Shown here one piece after another: positions 34,001-40,757 of a stretch of DNA of 40,757 nt (positions are counted from its first letter, which is position 1; every line of letters starts with the position of its first letter). The DNA lies in the NCBI GenBank assembly GCA_017503105.1, contig JAFVTS010000020.1, positions 1 to 40,757 of the forward strand. Direction: 5' to 3'. The notes below the pieces were generated by a model, which saw nothing but the letters and a program-made list of their open reading frames with translations, searched no databases and was not told where the DNA came from. Both the position numbers and the translations under genes were made by a program. The DNA comes from Clostridia bacterium (GTDB lineage: Bacteria > Bacillota > Clostridia > Oscillospirales > CAG-272).

Positions 34001-37000
34001 TCTGCCGACGTCGTTATGAATAACGTTACAGCACGGAGGAACTCCGCGTCCATAGGTGGCTTTGCTCACGTTACGGAGTCAACTCTTAATATTTACAGCA
34101 GTAATATTTCGGAAAACTCCGCTGTTAAAAACGGCGGCGCGATATATGCGTACACGGGCACCGTTCTTAACGCATACGACACTGTATTCAGCGCTAACAC
34201 ATCGGGCGATAACGGTGCCGCGCTTATGCTCTACACGGGCGGTACCAAAACCGTTCTGCACACCTGTACCCTTGACGGAAATATCGCAGGCGGCGTCGGA
34301 GGCGGACTCTATATCTCCAACAAGTCCTTGGTGGATATTTACGATCTCACCGCAACGAACAACGGTGCGACAAAGGGCGGATTTATGTATGAGACCACCA
34401 CGGGCACTTCCGTAAACCTCGTCGGAATTACGGTTTCGGGTAACACTGCTGCGGAGGGCGGAGCTATCATCTGGGGCAACTCCGTCGGAGCGGTTCTTAA
34501 TATCGACAAATTGAAGTATACCGATAAAGACGCGGATACCGTTCTTGACGAGGAATATTGGGCAGGAGCTATATATAATCTTCTTACCGTGAACGAGGTA
34601 GAGGAATCCGTTCCTGCATACAACGGATACGTTCACGAAGAGATCGAGGAAGATATAGCACCCGAGGAAGCTCCCGTATCCGTCGACGAGATCTTTGACC
34701 TCGCCGAAAATTCAAGTGACGGTTATATAAACGATCTCTTGGAAGAGCTTCCGAGGCTTGATAACAGCTCTAACTTTATGAGCGACAGCGTTACCTATTT
34801 TGAAAATATAAACGGAGAGACGGTAACGGTAGACAGCTTTGTGTACGCGGCGTACGCGAAGGACGGTATTCCGACAGTTGGAGAGGGACTCCTTATCTAT
34901 CAGGCGATGCTTTATAAGCAGGCACATCCCGAAGAGGACGTTTCTATCTCCATATCGTCTTACAGATTTTCCGTTGAGTCGGCACTTAACATCAACCGTA
35001 ACAGCCGTTACTTCGGCTATATGCGTCAGCTGATCGGTCGCGAATATGACGAGTTCGGATTTGTACGAGTCGCGTACCTGCTCGTTTCGGCTGCTAAAAT
35101 GGGTATCAACGTCAACGTTATAGGACAGCTTGACGCATATCCCATAAGCTCGCTGGATCCCAACTTCTACGAGTACTTTACGGGTCATCTTGATACTCCG
35201 TGCGACCCCGATTATACCTCGGGCGTCGTTGGCGATTACCTGAACTTCTCGTTCTGCTATTGGACACTTACCGAAAAGGGCGGAACGGATATGATGCATA
35301 CCAAGCTCTGCGCCGTATCGCACTATCTTGATATGAACGGCAAAGAGCACAAGAACGCGGTGTGGACTTCAAGCGCCAACCTTGACGGTATAAGCTCGAA
35401 GGGCTATAACGCGAACTGGAAGCTTCAGACGGCAACCATAATCTCCGACCACGAGTATATCTATCGCGTTTCCACAAACTATTTAAGACTTATCTCGGAA
35501 TACTGCGCTCAGGAGGCGATATACGAATTCCAGGATATTATGAGCAGAGAAGGGGCAAGGCAGATAGACCTTATCCTTGAGGGCAGGGCGGATGAGATCC
35601 CCGCCGACGAGCAGCTCGTATATCTCGGAACGGAGAACGACGACGTCTTTGAACTTTACTTCACTCCTTTTGCAGGACCTACTACCGTTTGGGATGAAAA
35701 CTACAACCCTTACTGTAAATATATCCGCGAGATGTTTAATTCCGAGGATTCCATAATCTTCGTATGGAACGCAGCGGAATACAATTCAAGCTTTGCTCTC
35801 GGTCAGGAGATGGAGGACGTCATAGTCGCTTCGTTCTTTAACAATAAAAACGTCGAGAATAAGTTCTACGGAATGATGGAATTCTTCGACGGAACTAAGC
35901 TTGACGGACTCGTCGTAGGTGAGGATATCGGGTTGATATCTCTTAATAAGTTCCACCACGATTCCGTTCACAACAAGGATATACTTCTCTCTTACGTGAA
36001 GAACGGACAGAGATATTACGTATCCCTTCTCAATTCCTGCAATATGCACTCGGGCTCTATGTGCTATCAGTCTAACTTTATGCTCGTTATAAAGGAAACC
36101 GATTGCGAGGAGGACAGCGTCTTCTTCAATATGGCTGACCGCTCGACCGTAGGAATAGTTGAGCATACCTACGGCGAGGAACAGATACGTCTTCCCGAGG
36201 GCGGTGAGCACGGTTATCACTATATCCCTTGCTTATATTGCGACAAGGAAATAATTACGGGAATCATCCATTCTCCCGGCGAGTGGATAATAGACAGAGA
36301 AGCCGTGCTTGGCACGAACGGTATTCAGCATAAGGAATGTACCGCTTGCGGAAGTATTGTCGAGATGCGGGAGATCATAGTTGAAGAAAACGAAGAGGAA
36401 ACTACTGATTTTGCAAAGGAAGGTATGGTATTTACCCCCGAGCTTCTGATAAAAACGGGCGTTTCCAAAGCACCGCTCACGTTCGAGGCGCTTATCAGAG
36501 TGCCGAAGCACTTTGGCGAAAGAGCAGGCGTTATAGTAGGTAATTACGACAGGATGAGTTCTGACGTTATAAACCTTGAGGTATTCAATTACGGTCAGAT
36601 AAGACTTTATACAAAGAATAAAGGAATAGTAAGCGAGTGCGTCTTTGATGCGGATATTCGTTCGGACGCCCCCGTGTATATCGCCGTTACAGTCAACGGA
36701 AGAGAAGCTAAGCTTTACGTGAACGGCGCTCTTGCAGACACGAAGACGCTTGCTCTTGACCTTCCGAGCGTTACGAACGCCTTTACGGTAGGCGGTGATA
36801 ACAGACCGCTCAATAAACAGTATTTCAGAGGTGAGATATATTCAGTCGCGCTCTTTGACCGCGTAAGAACGGACAGGGAGATCGCAAAGGATATGCTTCT
36901 TATTTCCGAAAATGCAGAAGGGCTTATTTATTCAAGAAGCTTTGCGAGAGCTGTAAATTCCAAGGCTGTGCAAAACGTCGGAATGAGCTTTGACCCTGAA

Positions 37001-39376
37001 ACGCTCGTCTTTGTTGAAACTCTTGCAGCTGCCCCAAAAACCATCGAGGCTATAATAAGTCTTTCCAAAGATTATGTGGGCAGAGGCGGAGTCATCTTCG
37101 GCAATTACGACGGCACTAACAAGAATCAGATCAACCTTGAGATATACGAAAACGGTGCGCCGAGGCTCTACGTCAACAGAGCGGGCAGGACCGAAACCGT
37201 CTATTTTGAAGCTGACGTGCGCACGGGCGATCCCATACATCTTGCGATAGTGGCTGAAGGAAAAACGTTGACTTTGTATATCGACGGCAATATCGCAGAC
37301 GTTAAGACTATGACGGCGGAGCTTCCTTTGGCGACGGAAGGATTTATGATAGGAGCCGATCATCGTACAGGCAATTCTCAATACTTCAAGGGCAAGATCT
37401 ACGCTGTCGGCGCTTACGGCGATGCAAGAAGCTCGGACGAGGTCAAGCGCGACAGTATGCTGATGGACGGCACGGAAGATACGCTTCTTTATCTTAACTA
37501 TTTCACCGAGCAAAGGGAAGACGGTACTGCTGTCGAGTTCGGAAAGAACTTCAGCGAAAACACGTCCGTTCCCACGGACACGCTCAACAGCGTTCCCCAC
37601 ACCTTCGAAGCTGAGATAAGCCTTCTTCCCACGTGGAATGAACGCGGAGGTGTAATCATTGGTAACTACGACAACGGAACAGGGCCGCAGATCAACCTTG
37701 AGATATACTACGTTGGAAAAGTAAGGCTTTACTATAACGACGGTTCCCAAAAGGGATCTTGCGTATTCAACAGCACCGATATACGTTCCTACGATAAAAA
37801 ACACGTCGCGGTAACGGTGGAGGGACGTACTGCAAGTCTTTACGTCGACGGCGAGTTTAAGGAAGCTGCTACTATGAGCTTCGATCTTCCCGACGCAACG
37901 GAGAACTTCGTAATAGGCGGAGATCACCGTGTTGGCAATTCTCAATATTTCAAGGGTGAGATCTACTCGGTTTACCTGTTCTCTGACGTAAGAAGCGCAG
38001 AAGAGATAAAAAATGACACAAAATCTGTGGCAGAAGATGCGGATTCTATAATAGCGTCCATTGATTTTACCGAGAAGCCCGATGATGATAAGGAGCTCGG
38101 TTACCGCCCTGACGGTCATAAGTTCTACGAGGATCGCACGGAGCGCATCGACGGTATCACTTCTACTCCTTACACGATAGAAGCCCTCCTTCGCGTGCCG
38201 ACCAATATTGCAGATCGAGCAGGCGTTATAATCGGAAGCTACGTCGGCGACGACTCCGACCAGATGACTTTCGAGATATACAAGGGCGGACTCGTAAGAC
38301 TCTTCTTCGTTAAGGACGGCGAGAGAACGAATACCGTATTTAATACCGATATACGTTCGGATGCCCCCGTTCATATAGCGCTCACGATCGACGGATGCTT
38401 CGTTACGCTCTATGTAAACGGCGATATGACGGAAACCGTAACTCTTTCAAGAGAGTTGCCTGTCATAACCGATAATTACACTGTCGGAGGCGACCTCAGA
38501 GTAGGCAATACCCAGCACTTCAAGGGCGAGATATATTCATTGGCTCTCTTTGACAGCGTCAGAACCGCAGAGCAGATCAAAGCGGATATGCTCTTATGCC
38601 CCGAAGATGGCGACGGACTTATGTATTCCGTGATTTACGGCAAACCTGCTTGTGCTCCTAATGCTCCCGACAACGTTCATAAGGTCAGCGAATGGATAGT
38701 AGACCGTGAGCCCACTTCGGAGAAAAACGGCGTCAAGCACAAGGAATGCCTTGCTTGCGGAACTATCCTTGCCGTGAAAGAGATATCCAACACTTACCGT
38801 GATCTGACTTACGTAGATCTCACAGACGGCGCAGGCTTCACCCTCGGCTCCGAAAGCGACGCTCGCGCTACTGATGAGATAACGTCTACACCGTTGACGT
38901 TCGAGGCTTTGATCTCGCTTGACCCTGAGTTTAATAAGCGCGCGGGTGTTATCGCGGGCTCTTATGACGGCGGAACCGGCGATGCTATCAACTTCGAGAT
39001 ATATACTAACGGAAATCCTCGCCTTTATTACAAGGTTGGCGGTACGGGATATTCTTACGTATTCAAAGCTGATATCCGCTCCGATACGTTCGTTCATATC
39101 GCAATAGTGATCGACGGACTTACCGCAAAGCTTTACGTCGGCGGCGAGTTTGCCGAAGCCGTAGAGCTCACCGCGGCAGTTCCCGAAGTCACAGGCACGT
39201 TCAATATCGGAAACGATAAGCGCGCTGCAGGCGGACAGTATTTCCGCGGCACTATCATAAGCGTTACGTTCTTCGATGACGTAAGAAACGCCGAGGAGAT
39301 CAAAAACGACGCTATCCTTGTTTCAAGTGATGCGGACGGAGTGATCTATTCCGAATTTTATAAAAACGAGGATTAA
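28094..39376 (+). CDS. Giant secreted protein: three PMP-like beta-helix blocks, PLD-like domain, five LamG-like domains
   Basis: This 3760-residue protein has a signal peptide ending SAFA (about residue 33). Three related blocks begin near residues 73, 716 and 1354. Each opens with ELEAAL...IR-T-ADFE-DRT and continues with many GGAIYA/GGAVY and NNTA-type turns, the pattern of polymorphic-membrane-protein repeats that fold as a right-handed beta-helix. Residues about 2230-2680 resemble the phospholipase D superfamily: HTK (His2402, Lys2404) followed by SSAN, and HNK (His2626, Lys2628) followed by NSCN. The Asp usually found five residues after the Lys is Ser in both halves. CLYC/CTACG Cys pairs follow, then five LamG/concanavalin-type domains of about 170-200 residues (sharing EALI, GVI-G-Y, INLEI, LYV-G and YF-GEIY-V). 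No TM anchor or LPxTG is present, so it is probably released or bound through the LamG domains. Substrate unknown. Confidence 0.85.
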   Translation: MKTTLKNSLKARIVCLFMLVAMLFNVLPMSAFAEEFANGAEGEEAGGGADTDGGDVTEPDTDGDTTVDYSGAVDVSSSDELEAALALGVSAIRLTADFELDRTYYVASDTVIVSDEPRLLTRAADFGGDVFVVGETEDGVPSSAPVVFTVGKPDDPTGSLIVIDGNADAMTVDVTGTVFFVREGSRADLYYNLTVCNSVKVGNAKTANADYKLSYPVRIGGAVAIVSYKASMRIFGGLYANNRVNDITDSSTDEGNASSQGGAFYNYGTLDIFGGVFSENHAGRGGVFYNYRTMNIYSAEIRNNTASTLGGAIYVPNSTGAFLYVGEDNDMTESSVVFSDNTAVSNGGAIYAQHVASIGNAKFIRNVSESGNGGAISAGAMELSLTNSTFEANAADGGYGGAVYITGNNGDEDIKELIAESAKFISNSSKRGGAVYMSGTSRAYFSTAVFEGNVSESYGGAVYVTNASLEVNGAEFKNNTSVTNGGAVSLYSSASAVMNNIVADGNSSGAGGFAYSTEAVLSIYNSVFRNNSSEKNGGAIYAYTGAELYAYACEFTKNTGSVGGAVTIYNGGLASVIHTCTFNGNEGTESGGAIYISNKSQVDIYNVKAFGNSSAKGGFMYETTAGTVVHLVGTYLSGNTATAGGPIIWGNTLNAKLYIDKIKYVDNDYSGDWNDEYWASAIYNKLTVYDQIGTIPSYVDYSGSEVLPPVAESITNVSTAAQLERALEVGYTLIRITADFELDRTFYITSNTTIFSDEVRVLKRAADFGGDIFVVGEDADGNRTDSEVVLTLTKLDGTDSALTVDGNSDAMSVDVVGTVIFVCTGNRADLGPNFSVSGHTKVGNDRVKNGYSVSYPARVGGAVAIIESKGVMNIYGGKYSDNRTNDITDTSTDEGSISSYGGAFYNYGTMNIYGGIFENNHAGRGGAFYNYRTMNIYNATIIGNTASTYGGAIYTPNSDSAFLYVGAENEVVKDGKVYFTSNSSVSGGGAIYANNLLVIKNTVFDSNSVTGGNGGALYASATRMTLVGVEFTNNTSSKYGGTIYLTGNNELQEVPELSVTDSSFTKNTAVTRAGAIYMSGSSRAYFENTDFTDNTSATGAVFYLNGANVEINGSEISGNTATANGGVFAILSSSSVLINGARIKENSGSLGGVAYINASEMNIYNSELYSNEAAKSGGAIYAYTSAIFGAYNTVFRANTSVENGGAVMLYTASTQSVLHSCTFDSNVATGVGGGLYISNKSLVDLYNITAIGNSSSKGGFMYETTSGTVVDLVGLTVSGNTATLGGNIIWGNTVNAKLNIDKSKYTDKDCVGDLDADYWASAIYNLLTVKEISESVPKYLDYGNEAYDNMPDAVDVSNANELEAAILAGVKHIRIVADFEIDRTFYITGDVTIFTTIGHTLKRAPGFGGDFFVVGEDKDGKSALLYGNNANLTLGNPASTKKDLLTLDGNSENMTVDVVGSVLFIAYSSTVDLYENVTVKNFVKVGNDRTFNEKYLLGIRNRIGGTLAVVASGVLNIYGGNYKNNGVNAEGDLSLGEEARNSTVGALIFNYSNLNIYGGTFEGNKGARGAVIYNYRVARIFGGSFIGNEASTSGGVYYSPNSAQVHLYVGTEDGAYGTVLFEGNKASSSGGVIYASTLTANVIYGNASFVNNAVKSGSGGAICMYGQLTVRDSEFVGNTAVNRGGAIYASNSSAESVTRYVELTRVSFKYNEATLGGALSFYASAADYPEGAISTVTDCVFTGNKASLEVGGASSASGGAVYADRKVSLTVKNSDFVDNTAATEGGALYIAGESVVEITGSLIKNNSSLKYGGAISVRSSYLTLNGSDIIGNKASANGGAIYVSYQSNREINSKVEISDSAFESNETAANGGAIYATRRSAIEDAWNILTVTDSVFKSNKAGANGGALYTLANVGVYIQGSEFTENSATATEDGAGGALYIYGSRVEINGAEFNLNSASDLGGALRIESSADVVMNNVTARRNSASIGGFAHVTESTLNIYSSNISENSAVKNGGAIYAYTGTVLNAYDTVFSANTSGDNGAALMLYTGGTKTVLHTCTLDGNIAGGVGGGLYISNKSLVDIYDLTATNNGATKGGFMYETTTGTSVNLVGITVSGNTAAEGGAIIWGNSVGAVLNIDKLKYTDKDADTVLDEEYWAGAIYNLLTVNEVEESVPAYNGYVHEEIEEDIAPEEAPVSVDEIFDLAENSSDGYINDLLEELPRLDNSSNFMSDSVTYFENINGETVTVDSFVYAAYAKDGIPTVGEGLLIYQAMLYKQAHPEEDVSISISSYRFSVESALNINRNSRYFGYMRQLIGREYDEFGFVRVAYLLVSAAKMGINVNVIGQLDAYPISSLDPNFYEYFTGHLDTPCDPDYTSGVVGDYLNFSFCYWTLTEKGGTDMMHTKLCAVSHYLDMNGKEHKNAVWTSSANLDGISSKGYNANWKLQTATIISDHEYIYRVSTNYLRLISEYCAQEAIYEFQDIMSREGARQIDLILEGRADEIPADEQLVYLGTENDDVFELYFTPFAGPTTVWDENYNPYCKYIREMFNSEDSIIFVWNAAEYNSSFALGQEMEDVIVASFFNNKNVENKFYGMMEFFDGTKLDGLVVGEDIGLISLNKFHHDSVHNKDILLSYVKNGQRYYVSLLNSCNMHSGSMCYQSNFMLVIKETDCEEDSVFFNMADRSTVGIVEHTYGEEQIRLPEGGEHGYHYIPCLYCDKEIITGIIHSPGEWIIDREAVLGTNGIQHKECTACGSIVEMREIIVEENEEETTDFAKEGMVFTPELLIKTGVSKAPLTFEALIRVPKHFGERAGVIVGNYDRMSSDVINLEVFNYGQIRLYTKNKGIVSECVFDADIRSDAPVYIAVTVNGREAKLYVNGALADTKTLALDLPSVTNAFTVGGDNRPLNKQYFRGEIYSVALFDRVRTDREIAKDMLLISENAEGLIYSRSFARAVNSKAVQNVGMSFDPETLVFVETLAAAPKTIEAIISLSKDYVGRGGVIFGNYDGTNKNQINLEIYENGAPRLYVNRAGRTETVYFEADVRTGDPIHLAIVAEGKTLTLYIDGNIADVKTMTAELPLATEGFMIGADHRTGNSQYFKGKIYAVGAYGDARSSDEVKRDSMLMDGTEDTLLYLNYFTEQREDGTAVEFGKNFSENTSVPTDTLNSVPHTFEAEISLLPTWNERGGVIIGNYDNGTGPQINLEIYYVGKVRLYYNDGSQKGSCVFNSTDIRSYDKKHVAVTVEGRTASLYVDGEFKEAATMSFDLPDATENFVIGGDHRVGNSQYFKGEIYSVYLFSDVRSAEEIKNDTKSVAEDADSIIASIDFTEKPDDDKELGYRPDGHKFYEDRTERIDGITSTPYTIEALLRVPTNIADRAGVIIGSYVGDDSDQMTFEIYKGGLVRLFFVKDGERTNTVFNTDIRSDAPVHIALTIDGCFVTLYVNGDMTETVTLSRELPVITDNYTVGGDLRVGNTQHFKGEIYSLALFDSVRTAEQIKADMLLCPEDGDGLMYSVIYGKPACAPNAPDNVHKVSEWIVDREPTSEKNGVKHKECLACGTILAVKEISNTYRDLTYVDLTDGAGFTLGSESDARATDEITSTPLTFEALISLDPEFNKRAGVIAGSYDGGTGDAINFEIYTNGNPRLYYKVGGTGYSYVFKADIRSDTFVHIAIVIDGLTAKLYVGGEFAEAVELTAAVPEVTGTFNIGNDKRAAGGQYFRGTIISVTFFDDVRNAEEIKNDAILVSSDADGVIYSEFYKNED
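28310..34630 (+). repeat. Three large beta-helix blocks in tandem
   Basis: Blocks start at 28310, about 30242 and 32153. The first two are about 1.92 kb each, and the third is about 2.5 kb because of extra GGAIY-type coils. Each block ends with a similar segment containing FMYETT and AIYNLLTV-like sequence. They are clear protein-level duplications, strongly diverged at DNA level. Confidence 0.88.
36420..39370 (+). repeat. Five LamG-like domains with two Cys-pair linkers
   Basis: Domains begin near 36420, 36980, 37530, 38110 and 38850. A CLYC...CTACG segment precedes the first, and a related HKECLACG segment lies between the fourth and fifth. Such jelly-roll domains usually bind carbohydrate or other ligands. 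Confidence 0.8.
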
Positions 39377-39406
39377 GTCCAAAACGGTAAAATAACCGCA
39401 AAATTT

Positions 39407-39446
39407 GCGGCAGTCCAATGCCCTGATAGGGGCAAAGGACTGCCGC
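39407..39446. terminator. Hairpin terminator between the third giant gene and the convergent XRE gene
   Basis: GCGGCAGTCC (39407-39416) pairs with GGACTGCCGC (39437-39446), and an inner TGCCC/GGGCA stem extends the hairpin. A modest T-rich tail (GTTTAATTT) follows. It lies 30 bases after the giant gene and may serve both convergent genes. Confidence 0.65.
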
Positions 39447-39512
39447 GTTTAATTTATAAAATATTTATTTCTTATCCGAAAACCTTGTGTATTCGACTCT
39501 GCTATGGCTAAA

Positions 39513-40277
39513 TTATCTCTTTTTATAAATCACAAGCTCGGGATTTTCTCCGTTTTCTCCGTAGGTGCAGACGAGGAGGAAATCCATATTTGCCACAAGC
39601 CCGAAGCATCTGGTGCTGTCAAATTCACATTCGAGCTGATATCCGAGATAGGTCGCACCGTCGTCAAGGTATTTTACCTTCTGCCCATTCGGGAGCGTAT
39701 ACTCAAGATTTACGTAAGCACCTATGAGCGCGGAAATCTCTGTGACCTCGGGCATTCCCTCGATATGTAAACCGTTAAATTCCTTAATGAGCTGCTTTTT
39801 GAACTCGTCAAACTTTTCTTCGCCACCAAGCTCGGTGTATTTCTTCCAATAATTCAGCCTCGGAAGCATATCCCTCATATAAGCGCGTACTTGCTCGGGC
39901 GTGAAATGCTCGTTTGCCATATGGTCGGCACAGAAATCAATAAGATCGTCCATATCGTCGTAGGTGTACTCGCCGCCCGAATAGCACCACTTGCAGTATT
40001 CCTCGTTGAAAAAGCCGTCGACTTCTTTGCTTATATTACCGTCCTCAAGCGGCATACCGCAGCATTGACAGATAAGCTGACGGGGTGAGCCGAGAAGGGT
40101 ATTTATCGACACGTCAAACTCTTTTGACAGGAGTTTGAGCGTTTCCGTGTTCGGTACCGTTTCACCGTTCTCCCAACGGGAAACCGCTTGCCTCGTCACA
40201 AAAATCTTTTCCGCAAGCTCTTCTTGCGAAAGCCCTTTTTTCGTTCTCAATTCGTAGATTACGTCTTTCGTTTCCAT
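39513..40277 (-). CDS. XRE-family regulator with zinc-ribbon domain
   Basis: The frame opens at an ATG at 40307, but that codon directly follows the -10 box, so it cannot be on the transcript; the ATG at 40277 behind a GGCGGTGAT site is the likely start (254 residues). Residues 1-60 are an XRE helix-turn-helix (LSQEELAEKIFVTRQAVSRW). Residues about 68-130 match the putative zinc-ribbon family found after such HTHs (Zn_ribbon_2 type): CQCCGMPL, then EEYCKWCYSGG and DFCADHM. The C-terminal part of about 100 residues is a separate domain with no family I recognise. It is probably a small cytoplasmic transcription regulator; the targets are unknown. Confidence 0.9.
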   Translation of the reverse strand: METKDVIYELRTKKGLSQEELAEKIFVTRQAVSRWENGETVPNTETLKLLSKEFDVSINTLLGSPRQLICQCCGMPLEDGNISKEVDGFFNEEYCKWCYSGGEYTYDDMDDLIDFCADHMANEHFTPEQVRAYMRDMLPRLNYWKKYTELGGEEKFDEFKKQLIKEFNGLHIEGMPEVTEISALIGAYVNLEYTLPNGQKVKYLDDGATYLGYQLECEFDSTRCFGLVANMDFLLVCTYGENGENPELVIYKKR

Positions 40278-40307
40278 AAGATCACCGCCTTCGTTAATTG
40301 CGATCAT

Positions 40308-40336
40308 ATTATATCACAGACTGTCGGCATTGACAA
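40308..40336 (-). promoter_or_regulatory. Promoter of the XRE/zinc-ribbon gene
   Basis: On minus, TTGTCA (40331-40336) and TATAAT (40308-40313) are 17 bp apart. The position rules out the upstream ATG at 40307 as a translation start. Confidence 0.8.
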
Positions 40337-40373
40337 GCAACTCGCTGTTGCCGCCTGCGCAACAAATTGAAAT

Positions 40374-40496
40374 TTATCTGAACTTTTCATTTATATACTC
40401 GGAAGAATAGTCTTTACTGTTGCTTACCTTCAAGGTTTCGGCAATAAGTTCTGCCACTTCTCGGGCATCCTCTTGCTTGAATAATCTTATTTCCAT
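40374..40496 (-). pseudogene. Broken GNAT N-acetyltransferase remnant
   Basis: The 40-residue frame begins MEIRLFKQEDAREVAELIAE, the typical N-terminus of a clostridial GNAT acetyltransferase family that is normally about 150 residues. After SSEYI it ends at once with NEKFR and a stop. From memory, full-length relatives end in LEKFR, so the frame looks like the two ends joined after loss of about 110 internal codons. The acetyl-CoA binding motif is missing, so no enzyme activity is expected. A GGGTGA site precedes the ATG. It follows the kinase-like gene by 33 bases on the same strand. Confidence 0.6.
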
Positions 40497-40529
40497 ATTG
40501 TTTCACCCACAAATCGGAATTTGTCAGTA

Positions 40530-40757
40530 TTACAACTGCTTTATCTCATTTGCAATCATAGCCACAGCTTTTGCGTTTGTATCAATTTTAATGGTATCGA
40601 GTGCTTGATACATCGGTATTCTTGCTATGCTTCTCTCAATTACATCTTCAGAGCGAATACCTCTTTTTACATCCATTGATAATCTTTCACACAGAGTCTT
40701 TTCATCCGCTACAAGCGAGATGCATTTTGCCTCACAGTTCTGTGTATCCAGCTTTTC
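40530..40757 (-). CDS. C-terminal part of a P-loop kinase-like protein (cut by window edge)
   Basis: Only the last 75 residues are in the window; the gene continues past 40757. The visible part includes ISLVADEKTLCERLSMDVKR, then IERSIARIPMYQALDTIKID and a final helix. This fits the lid and C-terminal helices of small nucleotide or shikimate kinase-like ATPases (AAA_18/AAA_33 type), but the Walker A motif is outside the window. The assignment is therefore tentative. It lies directly upstream of the GNAT remnant. Confidence 0.55.
   Translation of the reverse strand, partial: EKLDTQNCEAKCISLVADEKTLCERLSMDVKRGIRSEDVIERSIARIPMYQALDTIKIDTNAKAVAMIANEIKQL

Overview
The window looks like chromosomal DNA of an anaerobic, probably gut-dwelling member of the Clostridia (Bacillota). 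The evidence is consensus SigA-type promoters with 17-bp spacers, AGGAGG-type ribosome binding sites, Rho-independent terminators, Zn-ribbon XRE regulators of a kind common in Clostridia, and very large secreted repeat proteins. This placement is an inference; there is no rRNA or marker gene in the window. No phage, transposase, CRISPR array or plasmid gene was seen.

Layout. Positions 1-640 hold a cluster of short hairpins and two divergent tRNA genes, Ser(GCU) on minus and Gln(UUG) on plus, each with a consensus promoter and terminator. A class I glutamine-amidotransferase-like hydrolase (peptidase C26) follows at 638-1348. Positions 1672-6292 form a sugar-utilisation cassette: an AraC regulator diverges from a three-gene operon of an SGNH/GDSL hydrolase, a clan GH-A glycoside hydrolase, and an L-fucose/L-arabinose isomerase-fold protein. 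Both edges of the cassette carry the same terminator-promoter-leader sequence. Upstream this ends in a dead 12-codon stub; downstream it drives the first giant gene.

Three giant surface-protein genes then fill most of the window, all on plus. The first (6461-12517, 2018 aa) is an InlB/Flg_new B-repeat protein with a coiled coil and a C-terminal membrane anchor. The second (12892-23427, 3511 aa) has short acidic repeats, 13 copies of a 26-residue repeat, an Ig-like domain, about 15 MBG/YDG-type modules, one transmembrane helix, a Glu/Pro-rich repeat and a cytoplasmic tail whose last 75 residues resemble ribosomal protein uL15. The third (28094-39376, 3760 aa) is a secreted protein with three PMP-like beta-helix blocks, a phospholipase-D-like domain and five LamG-like domains.

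Between and after the giants lie minus-strand genes: a small two-TM protein, a GH78 alpha-L-rhamnosidase, a membrane-bound XRE regulator with a zinc ribbon, a small membrane protein with a possible Sm-like domain, a soluble XRE/zinc-ribbon regulator, a broken GNAT acetyltransferase, and the 3' end of a P-loop kinase-like gene cut by the window edge.

Taken together the region combines large surface/adhesion proteins with enzymes for trimming deoxy-sugar-rich glycans (rhamnosidase, esterase-like SGNH hydrolase, GH-A glycosidase, isomerase-like protein). A role in attachment to and use of plant or host glycans is plausible but inferred. The most unusual items are the uL15-like intracellular tail on a giant adhesin, the duplicated leader around the AraC cassette, and the PLD-like domain inside a secreted beta-helix/LamG protein.
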